Shown: positions 35,410 through 48,169 of the stretch, one piece after another
Numbering within the stretch: the first letter of the stretch is position 1
Layout: every line of letters begins with the position of its first letter
Source: Apoda limacodes
Taxonomy: Eukaryota > Arthropoda > Insecta > Lepidoptera > Limacodidae
DNA length: 64,000 bases
Reading direction: 5' to 3'
NCBI GenBank assembly: GCA_946406115.1
Contig: OX291558.1
Coordinates: 15,430,205-15,494,204 of the forward strand
The notes under the pieces: model-generated
What the model was told of the DNA's origin: nothing
The model's database searches: none
Seen by the model: only the letters and a program-made list of their open reading frames with translations
Made by a program: the position numbers and the translations under genes

Positions 35410-37415
35410 AACCTTGTTGTTAAATATGAAACGCTTGTCTCAGCTACATAACCTTGTAATGAGATCTACTGCTGGAAATATAATAGTTTGTTGTACAAGT
35501 CAACTTAATGTTCTCTATATTATAATTTGTCAAACTGAGCAGCTAACAAAGTGATTTGTTTGTAGTTAGAACAAATAATTCACTAGTTATAATGTTCCTT
35601 GCTCCTTTGCTGTAGACCTAGTTAGCATCATTCTGATTGTAAAAAGCACTCATTTTAGCCAGTTTACCTATCTACACAGGATCTATCTAATTTTGCAGTT
35701 CAGTCAGTCATGTTGCAGTTACGGTGAAATGCTCTGCAACTTAGGAACTGCCTAATTTGTTTAACCTTGGGAATTTACTCCCACTCAAGGGGCATTTAAG
35801 CTCCTTACGCTGCAGCTCTGGATTTAAGTCTTCCCTGCTGGCGACCCTATTTTACCTACACGCTCAAGAGAATGGTGACTGAAACAAATAGATACCTCAA
35901 AGAATGTGAAATCGTATATATAGCATATATATAGCACAAGTGTTCTGTTAGCACAGCAATAAAATATCAGCATCAGAGAAGTAATAATCGCCGGCTACAG
36001 CAAAAGAAAAGCTTTACGCCAGAGGAGCCAATTCTCAACCATATAATCCTAGCACCTCCACCATGTCGTGATGGTCGGCAATAATCCTGAGCAGCGAATG
36101 ATACGTGGAGCATGCTCACCTTATTTCGTCTGCTTCGCGGCTTATTTTACTCTATCTGTGCTCTCCTGATGCGGCTGCAGCAGTTCTTACCCCTGGTCAC
36201 ATACTTATTTAATATACTTTTTTTTCGAGTACAGAAGCCTTATTAAGGACGCTGTGTTTAATGTGTTCTAACTTTACACGAATGTTATTAAATATTTAAA
36301 AAAAATTAAAGTATTGTTATTAAAGTAGTAGCACTTTGCAAATACTTTATTTCATTTTTATATTCTGTTCTTTATTTTATTCCTCAAAATTATGGTAAGT
36401 AAGTCACTTTCTTAAAGTTTTTTTAAAAGATTTAGTTTTAGCTACTTTTAGTCCGCTAATCCAACTAACACTTGACGCAATTAAAGTTCAAAAGTCTTCT
36501 CTTTTTTAATTCGGTTAAACATTTGACGTTTTTTAAATTGCTATATTCTTCTCCAATAATCTATTACCCATACCGATCCTTATCAAAACTCTATGTAGGC
36601 AAATTCCTATCATTTTAATGTCGATTAAAATAGGTTTGAATTGTTCATTCAGTAAGCAGACCTTCAGTCGGCTTAAACTTGATATTTTTAAAATTGATGT
36701 CTTTCTCTAAAGTTATCTCCAATCTAAAGTTCATCAAAATCGGCTCAGCCTTCTAAAGAATATTAATAATCAACTAAAGGAAATACAAAAATTTTATTAA
36801 AACTTACAATCAAATTACATAATTTGATTTTTTTCAGATTTTAGTCACCAAGGCTAATCTTATGTCTTCCGATCTCAGAATTGGGACATTTTAAAAGGTT
36901 CCGGGATTGTTTTCCATACACATGATGCACCTAGTGACTAGATGTTTCATATTTGTTTATATTTTTTAATAATTTAGGTTTATATTAAGTATTTGAATTT
37001 GTCTTTTAATAATTATAGCGAGAGAAAATTTATTTCATAAAAAAAATTATGTTTTTTTTTATTAAATGTAATATTTATATTAATTATATTATTTATAACT
37101 TTTAGAGTTATAAATTTGTGACCTAATCATGAACCAGAATTCTGTTCTCAGATACATAGTGCAATAAAGCACATCACAATCGGTTCCATATACACTACAC
37201 CGACTTTTGCCGGCCTATATCCGTAATTAATGTCTAATAAATACCTACTTTGGGATAATAAGTGTAGTAATTTATTTATACTATGATACCTACGTAAATG
37301 GCATTAAGCCACAACAAAACCAATCCAATGGTTCTCAAAAAAAATGGATAGATATAACACAAATACCTTCTTACACTTAAAGATTCAGCAAAAACACTTA
37401 GGTTGTGGCATGAGA
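35410..37415. other. Intergenic, nothing secure
   Basis: AT-rich except for a GC-richer block at about 35990-36200 with no recognised product. No gene seen. Confidence 0.4.
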
Positions 37416-37419
37416 TCAC

Positions 37420-37605
37420 TGCGAGATTTTCTCTAGTGACTACAATATGTGACTCTTCAGAAGGGAGTGAATAGATTTTTAGCGCATCGGCAACGCTGGA
37501 GTAATGCCGTTACTGTTGCAAGCATCTATAGCCTACGGTGTCCGCTTAGCATAAGGTGGGCCGTCAGCTTGTTCGCCACCTTACTGGTATAAAAAAATGC
37601 GGTTC
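37420..37605 (+). repeat. LINE family A 3' end
   Basis: Plus-strand copy ending 'cgccaccttactggtataaaaaaa', preceded by 'atcggcaacgc' and 'tctatagcctacggtgtccgc' blocks of the family A ORF2 end. Confidence 0.7.
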
Positions 37606-37689
37606 ACATTACTATTTCACTTTTTTAGGGGTTTGAAGATTTTGAGTTCCAGATATTTCAAAACTGTTATACCATAATTCGATGGTGGC

Positions 37690-37765
37690 CTTGGGTTTTT
37701 GATTTCACCTCACGTCATGACGGGCAGAGGTTCGAGCCCGGCGTGTTCCAACGAGTCTTTTTCTT
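37690..37765 (+). repeat. Possible tRNA-like SINE head
   Basis: A B-box-like GGTTCGAGCCC at 37729..37739. The rest does not fold into a convincing tRNA and no SINE body follows. Confidence 0.3.
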
Positions 37766-38490
37766 AATTTCTTAAGTCATTGGTGATTTACACCACAAGC
37801 ATAATCGCAAAATGACTTCTATTATAAATATGTTAAATAGAAGTATAGGTATTTCCAAAGAAGCGTAGTAGGGTAAGTAGATGCATACTACTGTAACACA
37901 AAGCTCATTAATATGCTGGTACTGATACATTCTACTGTTGTGACGTAAGCATGGCCACGCTGGGCTGCCCACCGTCGCTTCCTCGCGTTCCGTCCCACTG
38001 AAGTTAATCCTGTACACAGATATAATACATGCATATTACAATTAGATTTTTCGTAAATAAAGAGTTCGTAGTACTAAGTTTAGGTTTACCACCCCCTTAG
38101 CATCTAAATTCATTCATTTTGAGCCGCGTCGGCAACTACATGCATTTTAACTTTTTTTTCATTTTAGCCTTTTATGGGATAATTTTGCAAAATGCTAAAA
38201 GACGTTATGCAGAACGAGACTAAAGAAGAACTTTTTCAACTAATATTTAACATTTAAACATTTTTGCAACTAAATCTCTTCACCAATTTTATCAATTTTC
38301 AAAATACCCAGCTTTAAACAAAGTTTTAACCCCTATTACCCTATGAAGATTTTTTTCCTTAAATCAGAAGAACACGTAATTCTTAATTTTCAACACAAGA
38401 TAATATACTAATTTCCATGGATTAGAGACGGACAAACCGACAGACAGGTAGATACGGGAAATTGTTCATTATTTAAAAAAAATTAAAGGT

Positions 38491-38644
38491 CCAGGGACCT
38501 TATTGGGAACAGTCTCGAGCTATTCGTACTCTGGAATACAAGAGAAAAATGTATGCAAGTACATTCACGGGTTTCGAGAGGTAAGTCAGAATTCCATACA
38601 TTTTAGACCGAATGGCTCGAGACTGTTCCCAAGAAGGTCCCTGG
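38491..38644. mobile_element. Fully palindromic MITE, copy 2
   Basis: Second copy of the element at 34037..34203. It opens ccagggaccttattgggaac and closes with its reverse complement, and shares the central 'atgtatgcaagtacattcac' core. Confidence 0.8.
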
Positions 38645-39472
38645 TATGTATAGTGCGACGAACTTTTCTGAACCGGATTTAAATTGTGTAAACTTAATAC
38701 GACACTAGGGACCAAACAGCCAAGTTCAGAAGGACATTTTTTTAGGTATTAGTTATACATTATTTAAAACCTGTTATTATTTAATGTTTTTTACTCATAA
38801 TTTAAAACCTATTAAAATTCATTGTAGATCAAGTTCACGATCATACAAACATAAGTCATCGTACTACTTTTAACTCTATCAATCGGATAGTTCATGATAG
38901 ACAGGCCGATAGATAGATCATGTCATAACAAAAAAAATTAAACATGGAACATAACCACAATATAAATTAAGTCATAGCAACACATGACGTTAAAAATGTT
39001 TGACCTTCTGACCTAGATAAAACATTAATAAATACAAAGATAATGAAATGACTGTCATAAAACCATCTAGAATCTGTTTTATTAATGTACATATTACAAA
39101 CAAACTTTATCTTTAAAATTCACACAACACAATGACACAATGTAATCTAAAGTACGTAAACAATGGTAGGAGTAGGTACTTCTCATTTAGTTGTAGTAGT
39201 TCTCATTAGTAGTTACACGCTACAAAACGTCGATACAGCTACAAAGTTCAAAAGCACGGTTTATATGCAAATCGAGGTCAGAATAAATGACATTGAGCTG
39301 GTAGCGTCATCGTCGAATATTTTTACATCTTACGAAACCATGAAAGCGTCAGAATGATTACCTCATAACATTGACTATTATTAGATAACTTTGCATGCCG
39401 ACTTCCAGTCTATCTACGCCCTACGTAGTTACCTTTGGTGTTCACTGCAACTCAAACGTGTTGACTTCCAAA

Positions 39473-42400
39473 ATGAAATACATTTTATTCGCCGTTTATT
39501 TCTCCGCCATTTTATTTCCGACGGAGAGCTACAAGATACTCGGAATATTCCCGTCGCTGGATCGGAATAATTACCTCACTTACCGGGGTCTATTTCGAGA
39601 ACTTGCGAATAGAAACAACGAAGTGACTCTAATAAGCCATTTCGAACTTTCTAATGCACCGGCTACTTACAAAGACGTTTTGCTAAGTGATAAACAAGTG
39701 TACAAAGGATTGTCATTCGAGTCTGTAATCGTAAACGAAATATCGCGTGTGCCGTTTGAAACGCTTGTGACTACGAAATCTGGGAATGATGATTGCAAGA
39801 TTCTAATGAACAATCATCAAGTGCTGCATATGATCAGAACTCGTGCTCGTTTTGATGTCATTTTAGTAGAATCTTATAATAGTGATTGTGGTATAGCTTT
39901 AGCAGCAAACTTAAGTGCGCCATTCATTACTTTCAATCCGCAACCTCTCCAGCCTTGGCAGTATAGTAGAGCTGGAATAAATTTTAACCCTGCTAATGTT
40001 CCTCATCCAGGATTATCGTATGGCAGACACCCGTGGTTCTTTGAAAGAGTTAAGGGTTACATCTTATACCATGTTGCAAACTGGGTGTACTACATTGGCT
40101 CTCAAGTGACGGACCACGTGTATTTATACAAGTACCTCGGTGATAATTTGCCAAGTTTGGAGAGCATTGCGTCTAATGCAAGTTTAATGTTTGTAAACAC
40201 CCATCAGTCTGTGTTTGGAGGAGTTGCCAGATCTGATAACGTGATAGACATAGGAGGGTTGCATGTAAGGCCACCTAAAATGATTCCAACGGTGAGTTAA
40301 AATAGGTACCTTATTTTTTAGCTATTAGATTATATATGTTTAAATTTTTTTAAAAAGATATAAAAATAGGAATCTATAGACGTATAATATTTGGAATCTG
40401 TTACGAGATTGTGCCTTTACGACTTTCTGTTTATTGTGGCTTTTGATGTCATTTGTTACATGGGGTTCGATTTAAAATCAAGGCTGCGTTTCATGACCGA
40501 TAAAATATAAAAAATAATTAGAATAAAAAATATGGAACGTCACTATCTTACGAAGCGATAGCGTCATAATGATATTTGTATGCTCCAACAAAGTATTATC
40601 ATTATATACTCAAAATATTCCGTGCCCATGTAGGAATCAAAATAGTTTGAAACTTGTTTCGAATATTATAATACCACGAGTTTTCTGAAAAAATCGACAA
40701 AATTACGGTTAGTTACTATTTTATACATTCGTGGCAAGTGATGCAATGATTTATAAGACAATTGTTTTTGTCGGATTTATTTAAGAACTTTTTGTATTAT
40801 TACTCTTCCAAGACTTGAAACATAAAACCGATCAAGTGTGAATCAGACTCGCGCACTAAGGTTTCCGTACCACGACAAAAATCACAAAATATTGAATTTT
40901 GTGCAAAATATTTATACAATGCGTAATAAATTAATTAGCTATTGTAAAATTGTAGGCGCGTGGAATGAGTTTATCAACGAAACTAGTACCTAAGTACCTA
41001 CGAGATGACTTTTTTGAAGTTATTTTTTGTTTTTACAATTCATCCAATTATATCAATGTCAATAGTCTATTATTTTTAGTTTTTGATTTTTTTATTATCC
41101 GTCGATAAATCCGCTGTAATAACACATACTTAATCTATGTAAATTTTAGCCTGATTGCTATAACGGTCTAAAAGGTCGCATAGACTTAGGTTGCTTTATT
41201 CATAAAATTAGAGCAGAAAGTGACGGAAAAAGGCTGTTGGGATAAAATTGCATACGCAGAATAATTTAATGTTTGTAAAAAATGTTGATGTTTGGATCAA
41301 TATGAGAAGAAAACTACGAACGCGGGAAAATTGTAAAAATGAACAAAAACGCGAGGTTGATTCATGCGTGCAAGGCAGCCTTAAAGGCAACATGACGTCA
41401 CCACAAAACAGACAGACTCGCTGTATACTATGTAGGTAGGTACGTAACATTGTCAGCCTTGAATATATTGACCGGATCGAGTCATCTTCTATTACCAACA
41501 CTGACGTAATCAATTAATTTATTAATTTTCCTTAAATCCAACGATTTTTATTGTATTTCAATACAAAAACCGCTGCTATAATTTTTGTTTTACCATCAAG
41601 GTGGCAAACAATCCCACGGCCCGCGTGATGAGTAAGCCTGTGCCCTTGTGGAGGCTCCCAACACCCAGAGGCATCACTTGCGCGTTGCCGACCCTTTAAA
41701 AATGCAATAACTTTTCAAAATGTAATAGCATTTAAAGTCACATCGAGATTTTTTTTTGAGGACTACAGTATGGGGTTCTTCAAGAAAGAAGTTATTAGAT
41801 CTTTGAAAGATCGGCAACGCACGAGTGATACACCTGGTGTTACAAGCGTCCATAGGCTACGGTGACCGCTTTCCATCAGGGGGCCGTCAGCTTGTTTGCC
41901 ACCATAGTGGTATAAAAAAAAAAAAAAAAAAAAAACTTGTGATGACTTTTCTGATAATTTTCATAGAGGTATGATTTTTTTTTTACAACCACCACTAAGG
42001 TAGCAAACAAGCTATCGGTCCACCTAATGGTAAGCGGTCACCGCAGCCTATGGACGCCAAGTTTATACGTAATGTGTGTTAGTGGTTTTTTAATAATCAC
42101 TTAACATCTGTAAATAAGGTCATTGCATGCATGTAGCATTTAACTGTAATTTGATGAATGATGTTTGTAAGAAAACCAAAAAAAGCGATTCTAACATACA
42201 AAGCTGGTGAGTTTGTATGATAGAACGCACGCCTTGTATACCCCATATTTCAGAAATGTTTGTATTCGTATATTTGTAATGCTAACTGATATATCAAACG
42301 CAGAGTGAAACGCAAAGTATTGGGTCTAGAAACTTGAAATTTTGCACAGACTTTCTGTTATGACGAAGATGAGCATTAAAAAAAGGATTTTGAAAAATTC

Positions 42401-45400
42401 ACCCCCTAAAGGGGTAAAATGGGGGTCGAAAGTTTGTATGGAAATCTGTCTTTTTTGACGCTACATGCATAAAAATGAATACCTAATATTAGACAAGCTG
42501 GTAAGTTTGTATGTTTAAACGTGCTTATCTCAGTAGATAGCGTATTTATTGAGGAAGGTTTCTAGGCTACATTATATAACGCAGATCAAGTAATAACCAT
42601 TTTTTTAAGTGGTACAGTAAATTATGGCAAGTGAAACCGCTGGGAAAAGTTAGTTTCATATTTTTAATTTGATAATTAGATTTAAAATAGAATTCTACAG
42701 TATACAGAATGTTACATAATAGGGGTACTAATTCAGAAAAACTTTATTACAAGACAATTCTAAAAAAGAAAATTGTTTTTTTTTTAAGTTGGGAATTTAA
42801 ATCTTAGCTCTTTATTAACTTAACTTAACCAAAAAAACTTAAAGTCACTTACTGGGAATGCACGTTTAATACATAAAAGCTAAGATTATTAATAATTAAT
42901 CTCATTTTCAGGAAATCGAGAGGTTTATAAATGAAGCCGAGTACGGGGTGTTGTATGTGAACCTTGGCTCCACGGTTAAGGACTCGACACTTCCGAGTGA
43001 TAAGCTTAACGAGCTTTTATCAGCCTTCGGAAAGCTGCCATTAAGAGTCCTTTGGAAATGGGATGGTGGCGTAATTGAGCACTTGCCAAGAAATGTTATG
43101 ACAATGAGATGGTTGCCTCAATACGATATTTTAAGTAAGTGCCTTAATTCTAGTACTTTAATAACTCCTTTTGTTGTAACCAATGAAATTATGTGTTAAA
43201 AATGTTAATTATGTACAATAACTGTCTTATTGTACTGAGCCAGAAATGGTCCTCCAAGCTACTCGTAAGCAGAGGGGTAAACTAGATTCCCGCACAGGAC
43301 ACACTTATCCGTCAAAAAGTGCAGATTATTGCAGATATATCATCAGCTTAAAAGCCTTGACATCATTATCATCATCACGTAAGGGTACAAGAACGCCACT
43401 TCAATTTGGTCCATCTGAGCAAGGCAATTGGAGGAATGTGGTATCTACTTGTGGTAATATCGAAAGGTTCCGAAGTCAAGCAAGGAACCCCTTTATGTCA
43501 TTTTAATTAACACTAACTGCAGTTTCATCTGCGTAAACAGCTTTGCTTTTAAATGTTATAGTGTGAACTGATATTAACAAACTTTTTTTTTTTTGTTAAA
43601 TCAATGTCAGGCTGGCTTAGTATATAGGCTTTCAATCGCCGTAAACAAAAGTTAGATACCCGTTTTGTAGAAAGGGTTAATATGACCGACCTGTGTTTTT
43701 ATTACCTACCTTACCTTAAACCTATACTTATTTTACGCACTCAATACATAAATTTCTACTTATTTCGCTCTTTAATGTTCTTTAATTTTGTAGAACTGAA
43801 ATACAGATTGGAAAAAAATAAGAACCTATGAATTTTCGGCAAATTTTAACTTTATGCGAAACGGTTATACATTATTAATTTTGAAAATTTTTCAAGGTTT
43901 TAGTTTTGCAATAAATTTACTTTTAGATAACAGACAAAAATCTTTAAAATCCTTTCTTATCTTTTATCTCTTTTCTTATACTATGACGTTATGTGATTTT
44001 TCAGAACACGACAATGTAAAAGCATTTATCTCTCATGGCGGTATACTGAGCACAATTGAAGCTATAGATGCTGGTGTTCCCATTGTAGCCATACCATTAT
44101 TCGGTGATCAATATGGAAATGCTGCAGCTCTTCAAGACGCTGGAATTGCTACTATTGTTTCTTATAAGGATCTCACTAAGGAATTCCTCTTGGATGCCAT
44201 CAATGAAGCACTTGATCCAAGGTTAAAATTCGTTACATTTTTTAACACAATTCTACTAATAGGATATTTGACAAGGTAGTAAAATTATAAAATAACACGG
44301 TCAACAGACAGTCTGCCAATAACCAAGGCTGGTGCAACCAAGCTGAAATGCCAGGGAAAAGGTATTTTACCAAATTAAAAATTAATAAGCCATTTTGTAA
44401 ATTAGTGATGAAACGTAAAAATTTTATAACTAACTAGATTTTGCCAGCGGCTCCGCCCGCCTTGAATTTGGTTATCGGCGTTGAAAACCTCAATTAACTC
44501 ATTAATTATTTTACTAATGGCGTTTTCTATAGCAAGCTGTAGCTGTAGCTATAGATATAGTTCGTTTAAGCTCGGTTATAGTTATTTCCACGGGAAATTT
44601 TGAATTGTTCGGGATAAAAAGTAGCCTATGTGCTATTTCAGGACCTAATCTATAGATGTGCCAAGTTTCATCCCGATCCGTCCAATGGCTGAAGCGTTAT
44701 TGAGTAACAAACATCCATCCAGATATTTTTACAAACTCTCACAGTTATAATATTAGTAGGATAAGGTAGCAAATTTTTGATTACTCTATATACTATTTGT
44801 ATGGTTAGATACCGTATACTACAACAACACAATTTCATAAAATTACTGAGGGGGCTGAGGCAGAAACATTAGGAGTGCTCCATAGAGTTGGCGCCGCTGC
44901 TGGTCATGGTATTGATATTTTATAGATTCTACCTGTTTCATAAACTTCATTCCTGATGCTGTGTGATACATAGGCGCGGTGGCAGCCCTAGATTCTTAGG
45001 AAAGTTAACCTGGCTCAAGTAGAGAGGTCTATGGGCCAACTTTACCAGTATAACGTAACAGCGTTTTTAACGTTACTTCTGTATTCAGTGGTTACGTTAA
45101 TCGCTAAACTCGAACTACATGCATACGGAATCTCCCTGTCAGGAAAAAAAACAGCTTTGGATTAGCCCGGATCGAATCCGTCGCTCAAACAAACATTTGA
45201 ATTTTCTCTACATCGACTACATAGGATCCGGAAACAGTCGATTCTGAATTTTACCCGGAAGCAAATGGAGCATACTCTTGTTTCTCCGGACACTGTCTGT
45301 TATTTATCTTATCAATAAAGTATGCAGTTGTATGTATGAAGCTGACCACACGAGAACTCGTTCCGGGCGCTTCTGGACTAACTAAAATGGTCGATTCCGA

Positions 45401-46091
45401 AAATTTGATGACCGTAATTGAAAAATACTAATGCACTGCAAACACCGTTACAGCTGAATACCAAAATAAATCTTTAACGACCACAGCTACACACAAAATC
45501 TAAACAAAAGATAATTTTTAAGCAAAAAGCGTCTTTACAACTATCCAACGCAAGTGCTGTGGCCGACTAAGTTGATTTTTCTCCGGATTCAAACCGGCCG
45601 TATGTAGTCGATATTAACCGAAATTAGATCTGTACTAATTTGGAGCCATTTCCTCATGGAAATACATGTAGTTACAGATTTGCCATGCCTAAGTCACAGA
45701 TTTTACCTAAGTTAAAAATAATATTATCTATGACTGAATGTTTTTTTTTCAATTCTTGCAACTGCCCTCTATCTGTTCCAGATGGCATCAACGAGCAAAA
45801 CTTGTATCAAGACTATGGCACGACAGACCAATGTCAGCTTTAGAAACCGCCATCTACTGGACGGAGTACGTAGCCAGATATCAAGGCGCGCCTAACCTGC
45901 TAGCGACATCTGTGTACACACCTCTGTACCAACAAATGCAATTAGACGTCTTGGCCTTTATTGGTATAGTTGTCTTTATCCTAGTCTACGTTTTCTACAA
46001 ACTGCTTTCGTTTGTATGCTGCTGTTGCTGCCAGAGGGAATCAACTTCTTACGTAGAAGAAAGAAGACCGAAGAGGGTGAAATTTGAATGA
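39473..46091 (+). CDS. UDP-glycosyltransferase 1 (complete, four exons; catalytic His replaced by Asn)
   Basis: Exons 39473..40291, 42912..43134, 44005..44221 and 45782..46091 (TGA) give 522 aa, the usual insect UGT length. UGTs attach a sugar from a UDP-sugar to small lipophilic compounds in the ER. A signal peptide (residues 1-19) is followed by the acceptor-binding N-terminal half. The C-terminal half has the donor-binding signature with His358, Glu366 and Asp382-Gln383. One membrane span (about 475-497), five Cys in a row and a basic tail end the protein. Asn33 (AAT, 39569..39571) sits where UGTs have the proton-abstracting His (His33 in UGT 2). An upstream in-frame ATG at 39395 would bury the signal peptide, so 39473 is chosen. 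Intron phases 0, 1, 2 match UGT 2. Confidence 0.93.
41590..41715 (-). repeat. LINE family A 3' end in UGT 1 intron 1
   Basis: Reversed family A tail ('accatcaaggtggcaaacaa') and ORF2 end ('cacttgcgcgttgccgaccc'). Confidence 0.65.
41755..41937 (+). repeat. LINE family A 3' end with poly(A) tail
   Basis: Plus-strand copy from 'tacagtatggggttcttcaa' to 'accatagtggtat' plus an uninterrupted A tract of more than 20 bases, showing the retrotransposition tail. It lies head to head with the copy just before it. Confidence 0.8.
41972..42062 (-). repeat. LINE family A 3' tail fragment
   Basis: T tract then 'accactaaggtagcaaacaa' and 'gcggtcaccgcagcctatgg', the reversed family A tail; third copy within 500 bases. 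Confidence 0.7.
42295..42655 (+). repeat. Helitron-like repeat in UGT 1 intron 1
   Basis: Shares 'gaaacttgaaattttgcac' and 'ccccctaaaggggtaaaat' with the blocks at 12800 and 48500, and ends 'gaaaccgctgggaaaagttagt', a decayed form of the Helitron 3' end. Confidence 0.5.
44434..44761 (-). mobile_element. Non-autonomous Helitron, complete
   Basis: On the minus strand it starts TCCTACTAATATTATAAC and ends CTAG, with the GC hairpin (gcggagccgc type) just before the end. It sits between A and T, the exact A-TC...CTAG-T arrangement of Helitron insertions. 328 bases, no coding, in intron 3 of UGT 1. It is the best preserved of five family members in the window. Confidence 0.85.
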
Positions 46092-46190
46092 TCACATGTT
46101 ATTGTTAACACTGGTTAGGTTCCTTAGCCGCAATGGCATTACAGTTATGCTGCTCCGGTTGACTGTAACATTATATTTACGGCCTCACCT

Positions 46191-46530
46191 CAGTGGCGTT
46201 GCTAGGCTAAGAGTCACTCAGAGCGTTATTTAGTGTCACTCGTTACCGCAGAGTATGGTGCGACTAGCTCATCAAGGTCTTATGATGACAAAATTCTTCA
46301 AACGTAGGTATGGATTTATATTGGTATAAATATTTTTTCGGTATATTATTTACACTTTTGATATGTGCCATATATGTATGTGTATTTTTATTTTACTTTC
46401 TTATGAAGCAGAAAGCAATATTCCTATCAAAAAAATTTCTCTTTTTTTTTAAATGATTATCTTACCCTTGCTTTGTAATGGTTAATATAATTTATGATAT
46501 TGCCCCTTTCACCCCCTAGCTATGCCTCTG
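46191..46530. mobile_element. hAT-like MITE in UGT 1 downstream region
   Basis: Ends are cagtggcgttgctagg and (inverse of the right end) cagaggcatagctagg, a 16-bp inverted repeat with three mismatches. 340 bases, noncoding. A matching 8-bp duplication was not found. Confidence 0.6.
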
Positions 46531-46557
46531 GATGAAGCTTTAGGAGACTGTGATCTA

Positions 46558-46563
46558 AATAAA
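46558..46563 (+). promoter_or_regulatory. Likely polyadenylation signal of UGT 1
   Basis: First clear AATAAA after the UGT 1 stop codon, 467 bases downstream and just past the hAT-like MITE; another AATAAA is at 46595..46600. Confidence 0.4.
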
Positions 46564-46604
46564 GGTGTGACTTTTGAAAAATAACTATGTTTGAAATAAA
46601 AAAA

Positions 46605-48165
46605 TTAACAATGAGTGAACTATTTTTTAATTTGTCAAATAATTTATTTATTACATTTATTTATTATATAAACAGGTATCAATGAAATTATATGTATATA
46701 TAAATAGGCTAGATCGCTTAAATACCGCGTTTTTGTGAAAATATTGTAGAAAAACTATAGTATCTGAAGGATTAAAAAAAAATATTTAAATTATTATAAA
46801 ACATACTGAGTGATTTTCACTGCACCTATCTGAAATTGACCATTGTTCCAACATTTGTGCAAATTTTTAAAGCATGTTTTGTATTTGGTTGTTATAAAAG
46901 TAAGTACAATAATTAGAATTTGTTGTACTGTGCATTACATGCACTATGCATTTGACGCCAAAAATTCAAAAATGTGACTATAAAACGGTAAAAACATTGA
47001 ATTCCGTACAAAAATGAAAAGGTTCAAGGCATTATAATAACTTAAGAAGTATTTTGCAAATAAATCTTATAGCAATAAATATAACATTATATATCTAATG
47101 ATTTTTAGTATAGATATTTTCATGCACATTGTTAGTATTACAGAAGTTAGCTTCCTGCCCTTTATATCCCTCTTCATTTTTTTACAATAATATAAGAATA
47201 TATATAAATCAACGTTAGTTATGATAAATGATGTTAAAACTTACTCTTTAGGGTCCGTAGTCAAACAAGGAACCTTTTTAGTTTTTGCCATATCCATCCA
47301 TCTGTCCATACATCCGTCCATCCGAATGATACTATAACGACTACATTGCTTTTTAGTACAAGAATAGATAATTATATCTGGCATAAAGTATGTATTAAAA
47401 TTTTGGAGAAAAAAAATATGTCTGCCCTCTATATCTTTTATAGTGGATTAAAAAAAAATACCATATCAAATGGGGTATCGCTAAAAACGGAACTTTAAAC
47501 AATGATAAAGTTTTTAAGTTACACAGTTTTTTTTGCTCCGTTTTAAAAATAGTCGGCTCCATTCAAAGAATATATTTGATGTCCTGATCGTATCGATCAA
47601 AAAATTTATCATCCTGAACGTATTAAATATCGAAAAACTCTAAAAAAATTCGGAGTACCTACTAGCACCAGTGCTGCAAACTTGAAAATGTTTCCTTCTC
47701 TCCTTCTTTATTTTAAAAATCCTAAAAGACTCTTATTCTAAACTTTAAGGCGTGTTCGAAAAATATAAACAGGTAATCTTTAAAGAACCCATAAATGATT
47801 GCAGCACTGACTAGCATATAGACTGTAATTTACTTTTAAAAAAACAACCGGTTTTAAAAAGATGCACTGAAAAGGTCAATGTACTACTATGTACCTAACA
47901 GTTTAAAACACACTTCACTTGCATGAAACCAACTTCAAACTGTAATTCAGATCCGATTTTTCGAATTATTTTATTGAAGCCGGTTGTTTTTTTTTGTTAA
48001 AAAGTTTTTATATTTAGTCTAGTTTACCATAGTTATTGATTTATTTGTGTCATTTGTGTCATAAAATGACCGTATTTTGGGCATATTTTTATTGCAATGA
48101 CTTAGCAGCTTGATTTTTTTACAACTTTAAGTAACTGTTGACTTTAATATTTCATTCATTGATTC
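46605..48165. other. Intergenic, nothing secure
   Basis: AT-rich with old repeat ends such as 'agggtccgtagtcaaac' (about 47252) and 'gaagccggttgttttt' (about 47976). No gene recognised. Confidence 0.4.
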
Positions 48166-48169
48166 ATTG

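Noticed and set aside
39395..39472. Upstream in-frame ATG extending UGT 1 by 26 residues
   Set aside because: It would place a polar stretch before the signal peptide; the ATG at 39473 opens directly into a hydrophobic leader as in UGT 2.
43246..43506. 86-codon frame in UGT 1 intron 2
   Set aside because: It has no homology to UGTs, and the exon 2/exon 3 junction is already complete without it.
45212..45615. Possible foldback element in UGT 1 intron 3
   Set aside because: Only a short 'atcgactacata' match and a few bases pair between the proposed ends; too weak to call.
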